Origin: CAWAND01 sp963807065
GTDB taxonomy: Bacteria > Chloroflexota > Anaerolineae > Anaerolineales > E44-bin32
DNA length: 64,000 nucleotides
Direction of reading: 5' to 3'
Assembly (NCBI GenBank): GCA_963807065.1
Contig: CAWDZQ010000004.1
Location: 62,001-126,000 of the forward strand
Shown piece after piece: positions 1-8,527 of this stretch. Numbering within the stretch: the first letter of the stretch is position 1; each line of letters opens with the position of its first letter. The notes under the pieces are model-generated. The model was not told where the DNA came from and made no database searches. It worked only from the letters and a program-made list of their open reading frames with translations. The translations under genes and the position numbers were made by a program.

Positions 1-1
1 C

Positions 2-703
2 GCCGAGGAGCACGGGCTCCCGGTGGGTTGCCTTGCCTGCCCCCCCGACCCGCCGGCTGTTTCCTGGGTGCGGGTCTTCGCGGCCGCCTCCGGCTACCGC
101 GTGGAAGATGTCTGGTCCACACTCTGGGAGGCCGTGGCTCAGGAGGCCGGGGACATCGGTATCGAGCGCGCGGCTGCGCTCAGCCTGCACCCCTGGATGG
201 AGCCTTTGCTGACCGATTCAGGCTTTACGCAAAACAACGCTGTGCTCTTCATGGCTTGGGAGACAGATCTACCGGAAGCAGCGCCCGCTGGTCCCGCCAA
301 GCTGCGGGAGCTGACCCCGTCCGACGTCGAAGCGGTCGCACTCGTCGATCACCGCGCCTTCCAGCCCATCTGGCGTCACTCCATCGAGGCCTTGCATCTG
401 GCACTCGATCAATCCTCGTATTCAAAGGTGGCCGAGATCGACGACCAAATCGTCGCCTATCAGATCTGTACCGCCACAGCGTTCGGAGCGCACCTGGCAC
501 GCCTGGCGGTCGACCCGGGTGCCCAGCACCAAGGCCTGGGCAGGGTGCTCGTGACGGATGTGCTGCGCACATTCTCCGAGCGTGGTTATGGGCGAGTGAC
601 GGTCAACACCCAGGCCGACAATCTTACGAGCCAGGCGCTGTACAAACACCTGGGATTCCACGAAACCGGACAGGTCTTTCCGGTCTTCGAACGCATCCTG
701 TAA
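2..703 (+). CDS. GNAT-family N-acetyltransferase, 5' end outside window
   Basis: The reading frame is open to the first bases of the window, so the true start probably lies upstream; a GTG at 23 is the first internal candidate. The C-terminal half is a typical GNAT domain: the acetyl-CoA binding motif A reads RLAVDPGAQHQGLGRVL and is followed by the late conserved YKHLGF segment. The N-terminal half looks like a weaker, probably degenerate GNAT-like domain. Acetyl-CoA-dependent transfer to an amine is expected of the family; the substrate cannot be read from the sequence. The gene ends 21 bp from the convergent receiver gene. Confident on the family, not on the start. Confidence 0.8.
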   Translation, partial: AEEHGLPVGCLACPPDPPAVSWVRVFAAASGYRVEDVWSTLWEAVAQEAGDIGIERAAALSLHPWMEPLLTDSGFTQNNAVLFMAWETDLPEAAPAGPAKLRELTPSDVEAVALVDHRAFQPIWRHSIEALHLALDQSSYSKVAEIDDQIVAYQICTATAFGAHLARLAVDPGAQHQGLGRVLVTDVLRTFSERGYGRVTVNTQADNLTSQALYKHLGFHETGQVFPVFERIL

Positions 704-723
704 CTAGAGGAATTTCTGGAAGC

Positions 724-1182
724 CTAAGCGGCTGCGGCGTCGGGGGATGAATAGACCCTAATGACTGTGTGCAGCTCCTGCGCCGAAAACGGCTTGACCA
801 GATAGCCGTCGGCCCCGGCAGCTCGCGCCGCATCTCGATCCTTCTGTAAGGCCTTGGCGGTGACGGCAATGGCCGGGATTTTCGCCCATGCGGGCCGGCT
901 CCGAAGGTGCCTGATGAACGACAGGCCATCCGAGTCGGGCATCATGATGTCAGTCAAGATCAGGTCAGGGGTGAGGCCAGTCAGAATGACCAACGCCTCC
1001 GAGACATTGTGGGCCTGCTCAACGCTGTGTCCTCTCAGCCTCAGGATCTCCGATATGGCGAAGCAGAACGCCGGCTCATCGTCGACAACCAGCACGGTAA
1101 GGCTCCGAGGTGGATAACTGACGTTGGTAAGGGTTCCGCAAGGAGGGGTTTCAGTTGGAGAGTCGAGCTGCATGGCCGTCAC
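724..1182 (-). CDS. Stand-alone response-regulator receiver protein (CheY-like)
   Basis: This 152-residue protein is essentially one receiver domain after a 27-residue N-terminal extension. The acidic pair is in VLVVDDEPAF, the phosphoacceptor Asp is in LILTDIMMP, the conserved Thr is in IAVTAKA and the Lys is in YLVKPF, so all five receiver positions are intact. There is no output domain and no histidine kinase gene nearby, so it is an orphan that probably acts by protein-protein contact. A CRP-like palindrome (1349-1366) lies 167 bp upstream of the start, with no clear -10 between them. Confidence 0.85.
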   Translation of the reverse strand: MTAMQLDSPTETPPCGTLTNVSYPPRSLTVLVVDDEPAFCFAISEILRLRGHSVEQAHNVSEALVILTGLTPDLILTDIMMPDSDGLSFIRHLRSRPAWAKIPAIAVTAKALQKDRDAARAAGADGYLVKPFSAQELHTVIRVYSSPDAAAA

Positions 1183-1348
1183 GCTTCCATAAGACCAGCG
1201 CCAAACCCTCCGGCTGATTCAGCATGACAGCGATGGTACGGGCATTCAAGGGGACAAAGGTCGCTGTAACGCCCTGCGATGCTGGAGTCCGCTCTGCCCG
1301 AATCGGCACGCGCCTGTCCCGCCACGTCAACCAACGTCAAGATTCAAC

Positions 1349-1366
1349 TTGTGAACGATTTCACAA
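1349..1366. promoter_or_regulatory. CRP/FNR-like palindromic operator, copy 1
   Basis: Perfect dyad TTGTGA-ACGATT-TCACAA; the symmetry extends one base each side (1348-1367). It lies in the gap between the CGNR gene and the receiver gene, both on the minus strand, and so is upstream of the receiver gene. It is one of nine copies in the window. Confidence 0.7.
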
Positions 1367-1437
1367 GCTAAGCGGGAGTGCACCAGCCTGCCGGTCCAAG
1401 GATGCGGTGCCGTGGCGCAGGCAGATTGCAGCGCCGG

Positions 1438-2001
1438 TCAGTCGAGGGTGCGCCGGGCGCGGCGGCGTGCTTTGGCCCTGTTCCCACAGGTCGCCATCTC
1501 GCACCAGCGCCGGCTGCGATTGCGGGACCGATCGACGAAGAGCCAGCCGCAGCGTGGATTCTCACACCGCTTTAGGCGCTCACGATGGGCCCTGAGCGAA
1601 AGAAGCCCTGGCAGAGTGCTGGCCACAAGGCCGCCCCATCCTGCATCGGAGGATATGAGACGGCCCTGACTATCGAGCCGATAGTGCGACCCTTCTAGCA
1701 GGTTCTCCAAGGCGGTCTCCCACGCCAAGTCCGGCTCGTCCTCCCACAAGCGCCAGACAAGTGATCTCACCTGCCGCAGTCTCGCCAAATCATCGGGCCC
1801 GGGGGGTGATGCTGGGGTCTGGACACGACCCTCGAGGTATGCCGTCGTCGCCTCTCCGTCGGTCAGATGATCGTGGGGCTCGGACCATCCGGCCTGGGCC
1901 CGACCGCGATGCGACCCGGGACCGTGACGCGTGTTGGCCACCGCCAGCAGCGTTTCCACAGCCTCCGCCTCATGCCAAGGCCCTTCATCTTGACCAACCA
2001 T
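1438..2001 (-). CDS. CGNR zinc-finger / ABATE-domain protein
   Basis: The C-terminus carries the CGNR zinc finger: two CxxC-like pairs in RCENPRCGWLFVD and RWCEMATCGNRAK, with the family's diagnostic CGNR and a basic tail. The N-terminal two thirds match the length and helical character of the ABATE (stress-associated) domain normally paired with this finger. Proteins of this type are proposed DNA-binding regulators, so a transcriptional role is an inference from the family. At 187 residues the length is normal. The ATG at 2001 has no clear Shine-Dalgarno. It is transcribed toward the receiver gene but separated from it by 255 bp with an operator-like palindrome, so it is probably a separate unit. 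Confidence 0.8.
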   Translation of the reverse strand: MVGQDEGPWHEAEAVETLLAVANTRHGPGSHRGRAQAGWSEPHDHLTDGEATTAYLEGRVQTPASPPGPDDLARLRQVRSLVWRLWEDEPDLAWETALENLLEGSHYRLDSQGRLISSDAGWGGLVASTLPGLLSLRAHRERLKRCENPRCGWLFVDRSRNRSRRWCEMATCGNRAKARRRARRTLD

Positions 2002-2242
2002 TCATCTAACCCGTATTATGCATGATTGATAGTTAATTTGACCCCGGCTTCAAATCCGATATCCGCGCAGGTCGCCCCGGAGGGGTATTCTAGCATGGCG
2101 AGGCCAGCTGCCGCGGGAGAGCCTTTCCCCTCGTCGCGGACGACGCCAGCCCGGCCAACCCGGAAATGACGCCGTGCCTCAATGGGGGCCAGACTTGGCG
2201 GGCAGGATGCCCAGACATGGGCCCACTCAGGAGATTGTTATC

Positions 2243-2617
2243 ATGGCCGAGAGAACGCGAAATTGGGTTGATGCATACGTAGCAGCCTGGCAGAGCAATG
2301 AGGAGGCGGACATCCGCTCCCTATTTGCCTCCGGCGCTGCCTACCGGACCAGCCCCTTTGCCGAAGCCTGGGAGGGCTTGGACGATATCGTTCACGGCTG
2401 GCTCGCCAGGCAAGACATTGGGAGCGATTGGGCCTTCCGTTATGAGGTTTTGGCGGAAACGGCAGACACTGGGGTCGTCCGGGGTTGGACGACCTACTTC
2501 CATCCCGAACGTAACTACAGCAACCTGTGGGTGATCACGTTTGACGGACAGGGACGCGCCACGGGGTTCACCGAATGGTGGATGACGCCGCCAGCCGGAA
2601 CCGGGGAAGACGGGTAG
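2243..2617 (+). CDS. NTF2-like / SnoaL-like protein
   Basis: A 124-residue protein beginning MAERTRNWVDAYVAAWQSN. The alternating helix/strand pattern (WVDAYVAAWQS, LFASGAAYRTSPF, then FRYEVLAETADTGVVRGWTTYF and LWVITFDGQGRATGFTEWW) is the cone-shaped NTF2/SnoaL fold. Such proteins are often small isomerases, hydratases or unknown; no catalytic residue set is obvious. The ATG at 2243 is chosen over an upstream GTG at 2174 because it has a good ribosome site (GGAG at 2230-2233). A TAGCAT -10-like hexamer lies at 2091-2096. Confidence 0.75.
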   Translation: MAERTRNWVDAYVAAWQSNEEADIRSLFASGAAYRTSPFAEAWEGLDDIVHGWLARQDIGSDWAFRYEVLAETADTGVVRGWTTYFHPERNYSNLWVITFDGQGRATGFTEWWMTPPAGTGEDG

Positions 2618-2817
2618 TCAGCGGTCCCGGCCGCCGCCAAACCCCAACCAAATCCGACGCCTGCCGGTGCCCTTCCCGAGACCCGGCGCCCCCCAACAAA
2701 CCGAGAAACTTGGGAGTAGAATGAACCCCTTGGGAAAGGGGCGGCCTACCGCGGCCCATAGAGCGACCGTTCCCAAACAGAGTGGGGCGCTCTCGCAATG
2801 CCATCGGCACGCATACC

Positions 2818-5800
2818 ATGCCAATTGACCCGCGATTTCTAAAATACGCCATCACGCCGCCCTCCCCCGAGGCCGCACGCGTCCACCGGCCTCGGCTCGT
2901 CGATCGGCTGCATGAGTTCTTGCCTCGTCGCCTGATCCTGATCAACGCACCGGCGGGTTACGGCAAGACGTCCCTACTGGTGGATTTCAACCAGCACACG
3001 GATGTGCCTGTTTGCTGGGCGCGCCTGACCCACGCCGATCAGGATGAAATCCGACTGGCCGCCGTTCTGGAGGCTTCGCTTTCTAGGCGCTTCCGCCGCC
3101 TGCGCGGTCGCATCACGGTCGAGGCCCTGGCCGGGAGCCCGCCCAAGGGCCAGGCTGCGGCTTTCGTCGATCCCATTGCTGAGCTCATCGACGAACCGTT
3201 CGCCATCATTTTCGACGACGTTCAACATATCAACGCTTCACCCGAGGCTTGCGGGTTCTTAGATGCCCTGGTTACGGGGCTTCCGGAACATGTGACCGTG
3301 ATCACCGCCGGCAGGGAGCTGCCGGAAATCGGGCTGTCCCGCTTGGTGGTGGACGCCGATGTGGGCGGCCTGGGTCCCCACGACCTGGCCATGAGCCAGC
3401 AGGAGACGAGTGCCTTCCTTGAGGAGCACTTCGGGCTGCAACTGACCCGCGACAACTTGGCCCAGCTTCACCAGCACACCCAGGGCTGGGTGACCGGCGT
3501 GTACCTGATGGGCCGTGAAGTGGAGCGGCTCGGGCCCGACGGCGCCGGCTTGGATTCCGCGCCGCCTATGCAGGCCATCTTCGGATACATCGGCCAGAAC
3601 GTTCTGGCCGATGTGCCGGCCGAGACGCGCGCTTTTCTGCTCCACTCGTCCATCCTCCCCTATATGACCTCCGAGCGGTGCGACCGGGTGTTGGAGCGGA
3701 ACGACAGCCTGGAACAGCTCCAGAGCTTGTTTCAGAAAGGCATGTTCATCACTGCCACCGAGACCCAACCCAGGAGCTATGAGTATCACCCGCTCTTCAG
3801 GGGTTATCTGCTTGATACGATCCGCCAAGAAGACCCCGACCAGGTTGCCAAGCTTCGTCAAGCGGCGGCCGCCGAACTTGCTGATGAGGGATTGGTGGAG
3901 CAGGCCTTTGATCTTTACATTGAGAACCGCAATCAAGCTGCGGCGGCTGAACTGGCCGAAGCTCACGCCCAGACCCTGTTTGTACAGGGGCGATCGCGCA
4001 CCCTTCAAACATGGATGGAAGCCATCGACGACGCCCCCGCCCGAGCGCCCCTGGTCTGCTTGTCGGTCGCAGGTTCATGGAGCGACATGGGACGGTTGGA
4101 GGTCTCGCGTGAGCTTGCCGAACAGGTGCTCCAAGTAGGGGAAGGGGAAGCGCTGGAGCCCGCCACGATTGCCCGATCGCATTCCATCTTGGGCATGAAT
4201 GCCCTGCACCGCAGCAATTACGCCGAGGCCCTTTCGCGCGCCGATCGAGTGGCCGAACTGGTGAACAAGAACGACGAGCCGTCTCGATGGGCGACGATGT
4301 TGCGCCTGCGAGGCATGGCTCTAGCCCGCCTGGGGCAGGACCTTGAAGGCGCCGAGGCTGCGTGCCTGGAGGCTCATCGGATCTTCGAATCCGTCGGCGA
4401 TCGGTTCAATGCCGCCAACGCACTGATCGACCTCACTGTGATCTACGCCGCCCAGGCCAGACTCCTCGACCAGGAGCGGGTGGTGACCCAGGCGCATGAG
4501 ATCCTGGATGAGATCGGCGCCCCACTGGCTTTGGCCATTTCGTTCAACAACCTGGGCGTGTTGGCTCACCAGTTGGGGCAGTTCGAACGGGCGCTGGATT
4601 TGTATGCCGAGGGGCTTCGCCGGGCCCATCGGGCCGGCAGTCCAAGATATGAGATCAGCCTGCTGTACGGACAAGCCGATCTGTTCAGCGATCTGGGGCT
4701 GCACTTCCAATCCGGAGATTTGTACGGTGATGGCCTCCGGTTGGCAACACGCCTTCAGATCCCAAGGCTTGTGAGTTATGGCTACCTGCAGACGGCCGCC
4801 CTGCATCGCCGCTGCGGCACGCGGCGGCTGGCGAGTGAGTGGCTTGAACGCGCCCGCTCGTCCGCCCAGCTCCCCGCTAAGATCATGTCGATTGACATCC
4901 AGGCGGCCTGCCTGAAGGTCGACCAGGATCCCGGGGCCGCGCTGGAGGAGCTGCAGGCGATAGGGCGAGCGCAACCAGACCCCTTCCGCGGCCCGGATGC
5001 AGCCTTGGTTTCCAACTTCATCGCCCTCGCCCAGCTGCTCTCCGGTGACGAGCAGGCAGCCCAGGTCAGCCTCGAATCGACCCTCTTCATCGCAGAACGC
5101 GATTCGGCAGAACAAGCCGTGGCCGGGGAGTGGGTCTATGACGACAGGCTGATCGATTTTGGCCACAAGACCCTTGGCCGCCACCCGGTGTTCTCCGCCA
5201 TCCGCCAGCGGGTGGACCTCTTGCACGCCGTCGCCCGCCAATACCAGGCCCCGGACACGCAAGATGCACCCCCGGATGAGCTAAAGCTGGACGCCCTTGG
5301 AAGATCCAACATCCGCGTTGGGAACAGAGGCCCGGGGGAAATTGAACCCCTCCAGCGACAGCTGCTTTTCTTCTTGACCGACCGGCAGCCGGTGGAACGC
5401 GATCGGATCCTGGAGACGTTTTGGCCCGACAGCCCTATCGGTCGAAAGGTCTCCAGTCTGTACACGGCAGCCCACAGCCTGAAGGTCTCGTTGGGCAAGG
5501 ACGTGATCACCAATGAGGGGTCTTTGTATCGCCTCAGGCCGGACCTACCCGTGCGTTACGATGTGTCCGCCTTCACCGCCGAGGCCGATCGGGGCCTGGG
5601 GATGGCCGCCGGCGACCCGCGGCGTCTGTTCGCTCTCTATCAAGCCGTGGAAGGTTACGGTGGAGATTTCTTGCCGGAGTTTTCCGCAGATTGGGTGATC
5701 GACCGCCGACGCGAGCTGGAGCGGACCTATCTCCAGGTGCTCACTGAGCACGCTTCCGAGAGCGAAGTCCATGGCCAGATCGAGCGCGGCCTGCAGAGCC

Positions 5801-5991
5801 TGGTCAAAGCCCTGGCCATCGATCCTCTCCGCGATGATCTCAACTACCGCTATCTGGACATCCTGGGCAAGCTAGGAAGACGCAACCAGGTCATCGGCCA
5901 TTACCAGAGATACGTCCGCCGCCTGGCAGACGAGCTTGGCCTCGATCCCCCCGAGGCAACCCAGCGCCTGTACGAGCAAATCATCACCTGA
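2818..5991 (+). CDS. MalT-type STAND ATPase regulator with TPR-like repeats and C-terminal BTAD domain
   Basis: A 1057-residue signal-responsive regulator. The N-terminal ATPase has a Walker A (APAGYGKTSLL, about residues 44-54) and a Walker B-like FAIIFDDVQ (about 127-135), in the MalT/LAL arrangement. Residues from about 350 to 830 are helical TPR-like repeats rich in AEALSRADRVAEL-type segments. The C-terminus has a winged-helix-like stretch (VERDRILETFWPDS..., RKVSSLYTAAHSLK) followed by a bacterial transcriptional activator domain (BTAD) ending LDPPEATQRLYEQIIT. This SARP-like arrangement differs from MalT, which ends in a LuxR HTH. The ATG at 2818 is preferred to a GTG at 2782. A TAGAAT box at 2717-2722 and a small hairpin at 2725-2740 precede it. 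The downstream 96-residue gene is a candidate target. Confidence 0.85.
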   Translation: MPIDPRFLKYAITPPSPEAARVHRPRLVDRLHEFLPRRLILINAPAGYGKTSLLVDFNQHTDVPVCWARLTHADQDEIRLAAVLEASLSRRFRRLRGRITVEALAGSPPKGQAAAFVDPIAELIDEPFAIIFDDVQHINASPEACGFLDALVTGLPEHVTVITAGRELPEIGLSRLVVDADVGGLGPHDLAMSQQETSAFLEEHFGLQLTRDNLAQLHQHTQGWVTGVYLMGREVERLGPDGAGLDSAPPMQAIFGYIGQNVLADVPAETRAFLLHSSILPYMTSERCDRVLERNDSLEQLQSLFQKGMFITATETQPRSYEYHPLFRGYLLDTIRQEDPDQVAKLRQAAAAELADEGLVEQAFDLYIENRNQAAAAELAEAHAQTLFVQGRSRTLQTWMEAIDDAPARAPLVCLSVAGSWSDMGRLEVSRELAEQVLQVGEGEALEPATIARSHSILGMNALHRSNYAEALSRADRVAELVNKNDEPSRWATMLRLRGMALARLGQDLEGAEAACLEAHRIFESVGDRFNAANALIDLTVIYAAQARLLDQERVVTQAHEILDEIGAPLALAISFNNLGVLAHQLGQFERALDLYAEGLRRAHRAGSPRYEISLLYGQADLFSDLGLHFQSGDLYGDGLRLATRLQIPRLVSYGYLQTAALHRRCGTRRLASEWLERARSSAQLPAKIMSIDIQAACLKVDQDPGAALEELQAIGRAQPDPFRGPDAALVSNFIALAQLLSGDEQAAQVSLESTLFIAERDSAEQAVAGEWVYDDRLIDFGHKTLGRHPVFSAIRQRVDLLHAVARQYQAPDTQDAPPDELKLDALGRSNIRVGNRGPGEIEPLQRQLLFFLTDRQPVERDRILETFWPDSPIGRKVSSLYTAAHSLKVSLGKDVITNEGSLYRLRPDLPVRYDVSAFTAEADRGLGMAAGDPRRLFALYQAVEGYGGDFLPEFSADWVIDRRRELERTYLQVLTEHASESEVHGQIERGLQSLVKALAIDPLRDDLNYRYLDILGKLGRRNQVIGHYQRYVRRLADELGLDPPEATQRLYEQIIT

Positions 5992-6192
5992 CCACGCTTT
6001 ATCCCTGGCTCGGCCCCAACTCCCATGATGAACATTTTGCAACCCATCCAGGTTGAGGAAATCCTGAGGGGTGATTGCGTATTCTGGCACTGAAACCAGA
6101 GTGGCGTGGAGGTTGCCAGAATGCCAAACGAAGGCGGCGGAAACGGTTAGTTGCCGTAATTTTCCTAAGAAGAAAGAGGCAGGGGGCCCTCT

Positions 6193-6213
6193 GGCAGCGA
6201 ACCCCTCGCTGCC
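6193..6213 (+). other. Perfect hairpin in the leader of the 96-residue protein gene
   Basis: GGCAGCG-AACCCCT-CGCTGCC, a 7-bp stem with a 7-base loop, followed by a pyrimidine-rich stretch. It lies between the regulator stop (5991) and the ribosome site of the small gene at 6265. The 273-bp gap otherwise holds no gene. The hairpin could be a terminator for the regulator or a leader structure; the U-tract is weak. Confidence 0.45.
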
Positions 6214-6264
6214 ATCTTCTTTTCTACGGGCAATGTGCGCCTGGTGCAAGGAGGAGGAAGTCAC

Positions 6265-6555
6265 ATGTTGCGTTCATTGGATCACCTGCTAGGACGATCC
6301 ACCTTCGACCCCGGGATACGCTCCGCCTTTGAAGCCGGCGAGGTCGCTCGCCTGCTCAAGGAATTCGATTTCCCCGCAGCCGTTCAGGAGAGCCTGTGTC
6401 GGTTGGAGACGGAGTCCTTTGATGCGTTTGCGCTCCTGGCCTACCAATGGATCTTGAACAACTCCGGGCCGGATGACGCCGGCCCCGACCCCTGGCCGAC
6501 GCAGGGATTGCCGGACGTCCCCATGTGCTCGGAAAGGCGCGGCCGGGCCGCCTGA
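6265..6555 (+). CDS. Small protein of unknown function (96 aa)
   Basis: Not recognised. The ATG at 6265 is preceded by a long purine-rich ribosome site (AGGAGGAGGAAG, 6249-6260), among the strongest in the window, which argues the frame is real and well expressed. The first 70 residues are predicted helical, with FDPGIRSAFEAGEVARLLKE and FDAFALLAYQWILNN; the tail is Pro/Gly/Asp-rich and ends RRGRAA. There is no signal peptide or membrane segment and only two Cys. It follows the STAND/BTAD regulator on the same strand. A secreted or modified-peptide precursor controlled by that regulator is one possibility, but nothing in the sequence proves it. Confidence 0.6.
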   Translation: MLRSLDHLLGRSTFDPGIRSAFEAGEVARLLKEFDFPAAVQESLCRLETESFDAFALLAYQWILNNSGPDDAGPDPWPTQGLPDVPMCSERRGRAA

Positions 6556-6930
6556 CTCGAACCCCCGGACGGGGCAATTCGACCCCTCACCGGCCGCCGT
6601 CCGCTAGCCCATTCGCAAGCCCATCCTCCTGACCAGAGTGTGCTTGGGGGCCAACCACTTCTAACTCTCCCCGGGGCCATTTCTACCCGGCGGCATCCCC
6701 ACCGATCTTCGCTCGGCAGGGCCGAGGCGAGGGCGCCCCTGACCTCCAATTGTGAAACCCTTCACAAATAGGTTGGCGGACTGACAAACTTCCTGGGACG
6801 CGATGACGGCTGTCTCTAGCGCATGCCAGCCGTGTTGGCCTAGTATGGATGCAGAGCGCACAGCTGCCGGAGGACGGTTGTTGCGCGCCCGCCTCCATCT
6901 TCCTCCGCCCCTCCAGGAGAACATCCGAAC
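6556..6930 (+). other. Intergenic region with one operator-like palindrome
   Basis: A 375-bp stretch without a convincing gene. It holds the CRP-like palindrome at 6750-6767 and a TAGTAT hexamer at 6841-6846 that could be the -10 of the YhfC-like gene; no good -35 is visible. Frames on the minus strand here have the composition of shadows. Confidence 0.6.
6750..6767. promoter_or_regulatory. CRP/FNR-like palindromic operator, copy 2
   Basis: Perfect half-sites TTGTGA-AACCCT-TCACAA. The centre (6758.5) lies 82.5 bp before the possible -10 at 6841 and 172 bp before the YhfC-like start codon. Confidence 0.7.
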
Positions 6931-7776
6931 ATGAACACCGCACTGCTGGTCGATGACGCCAGCTCCATGCTGGCGCCGGCGGGCCAAGAACTGACCTGGC
7001 TTCTCCTGGTCCCGGGCGTTGGCATGTTGCTGGTCGGCTCGGGTTTTTTAGTTTATGCGTGGCGGCGCCGGCAGGGCATGCGTTACGCCGGTTGGGGCGT
7101 CCTCGCATGGGTGGTTGCCGTTTCCCTGAAATTCGCCTGGGCGATTCCGATCAACCCCGGGGTCTATCAATTACTGAGCTCCCTTCCTGCCCCTCCAACG
7201 GGAGCGCTGTTGTTCGATGTTTACGTGGGATTACTGACAGGTGTGTTCGAAGTCGCCCTGGTTTGGGTGATTCTGAGCCGTACCCGCCTCGGGCGAGCTC
7301 CGTGGAACAAGGTGCTGGTGTTTGGGATTGGATTCGGAGCCATTGAGGCCATTTTGCTGGGAGTTTCCGGTTTGGCCTACGCCCTGGCGGTCTTGCTTGC
7401 CCCCGACCAGGTGCCGGCCTCCAGCCTCTCGCAGTTCGCCATGACCAACAATCTGCTCTTTGATGCAGCCCCCATCGTCGAACGTGCCGCCACGATCTAT
7501 GTGCACATCTTCAGCGCCGGGCTGATCTTCTTTGCGATTGCAACCGGCCAGCAACGATGGGGGTGGCTCGCCATGGCTTATAAGACGGCGATCGACAGCG
7601 TGGCCGCTTTTGCCCAATTCTGGGGTGTCAACAGTGTTGGCCATATCTGGACGATTGAAGCGATCGTGATCGTGTTCGGCTTGATGGGTTGGTGGGGAAC
7701 GCGTTGGCTCGCTGAACACTACCCGGAGGAGATATCGCCTTCTCCCCTCGAGCCCGAACTTGCTCCACTTGGCTGA
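6931..7776 (+). CDS. YhfC-family polytopic membrane protein
   Basis: A 281-residue protein with about seven or eight membrane segments. It carries the hallmarks of the YhfC family (putative glutamate-type intramembrane peptidases): FGIGFGAIEAI near residue 130 and ERAATIYVHIFSAG near residue 190, which supply the conserved Glu, Glu-Arg and His. Proteolytic activity is a family-level proposal; B. subtilis YhfC itself is uncharacterised. The flavodoxin gene starts 22 bp downstream, so the two are probably co-transcribed. A CRP-like palindrome lies upstream. Confidence 0.75.
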   Translation: MNTALLVDDASSMLAPAGQELTWLLLVPGVGMLLVGSGFLVYAWRRRQGMRYAGWGVLAWVVAVSLKFAWAIPINPGVYQLLSSLPAPPTGALLFDVYVGLLTGVFEVALVWVILSRTRLGRAPWNKVLVFGIGFGAIEAILLGVSGLAYALAVLLAPDQVPASSLSQFAMTNNLLFDAAPIVERAATIYVHIFSAGLIFFAIATGQQRWGWLAMAYKTAIDSVAAFAQFWGVNSVGHIWTIEAIVIVFGLMGWWGTRWLAEHYPEEISPSPLEPELAPLG

Positions 7777-7798
7777 TAACTTCGAAGGAGGGCAAACT

Positions 7799-8317
7799 AT
7801 GTCGCAACCCATTCTCGTGGCCTATGCCACCAAGCACGGCGCCACCATGGGCATCGCCACGGCCATCGCCGAGGAGCTTCGCAAGGCGGGGCTGGAGGTC
7901 GAGGTCCATCCGGCGGCTCAGGTCAATGGTTTATCGGGCTACGCAGCCGTCGTGCTGGGCAGCGCCGTGTACATCGGGCAATGGCGGAAGGAAGCCGTCA
8001 GCTTTCTTGAAACCCATGCGCCTGCGTTGGCCCAGCTCCCCACTTGGGTCTTCTCCAGCGGGCCAACCGGCGAAGGGGATCCTGTCGAACTCCTACAGGG
8101 TGTTCGCATCCCCGAGAAGATTCAGACCATCATGGATCAGATTCATCCTCGGGAGATCACCGTGTTTCACGGTGAACTCGACCCCGAAAAGCTCGGCCTG
8201 GGTGAAAGACTTATCATCAGGGGGGTCAAGGCGCCCACCGGTGACTTTCGGGATTGGGAGGACATCGCCGGTTGGGCATCATCCATCGCCGAGAGCCTCA
8301 AGCGGGAGACCGCCTGA
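7799..8317 (+). CDS. Flavodoxin-domain protein (HemG / menaquinone-dependent type)
   Basis: A 172-residue single-domain flavodoxin. The FMN phosphate loop is ATKHGATMGIA near the N-terminus, and VVLGSAVYIGQWRKEA and TWVFSSGPTGEGDP match the isoalloxazine-binding loops of the HemG/flavodoxin-5 group. Stand-alone members act in electron transfer; protoporphyrinogen oxidation is known for HemG only, so the substrate is open. The ATG at 7799 has an excellent ribosome site (AAGGAGGG, 7784-7791). It is probably translated from the same mRNA as the preceding YhfC-like gene. Confidence 0.85.
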   Translation: MSQPILVAYATKHGATMGIATAIAEELRKAGLEVEVHPAAQVNGLSGYAAVVLGSAVYIGQWRKEAVSFLETHAPALAQLPTWVFSSGPTGEGDPVELLQGVRIPEKIQTIMDQIHPREITVFHGELDPEKLGLGERLIIRGVKAPTGDFRDWEDIAGWASSIAESLKRETA

Positions 8318-8527
8318 TCCGACGATGTCTCGGCTGTCGCTTGGTGGCTCCGGCCCCGTTTTGCGGACGGTTCGCCTAAGACCGGCGCTCCGGCGCCGGC
8401 AGCCGACCAGCCGTATCTGACCTACAGGCGCATCCGGTGTAAGCCATGGGTCAGGTGCCGGCTGCGGCACTCAGGTGCGACAAGTCGTGCCGGTACCCAT
8501 ATTCCGAACCACCCAGGGGGGTCTATC

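Noticed and set aside
3290..3308. TGTGACCGTGATCACC in the regulator gene as an operator
   Set aside because: Half-sites are imperfect and it lies deep inside coding sequence, explained by codons for a Val-Thr-Val-Ile strand.
4321..5262. A 313-codon minus-strand frame inside the BTAD regulator gene
   Set aside because: Lies wholly within a well-supported gene with known domains; no start signals.
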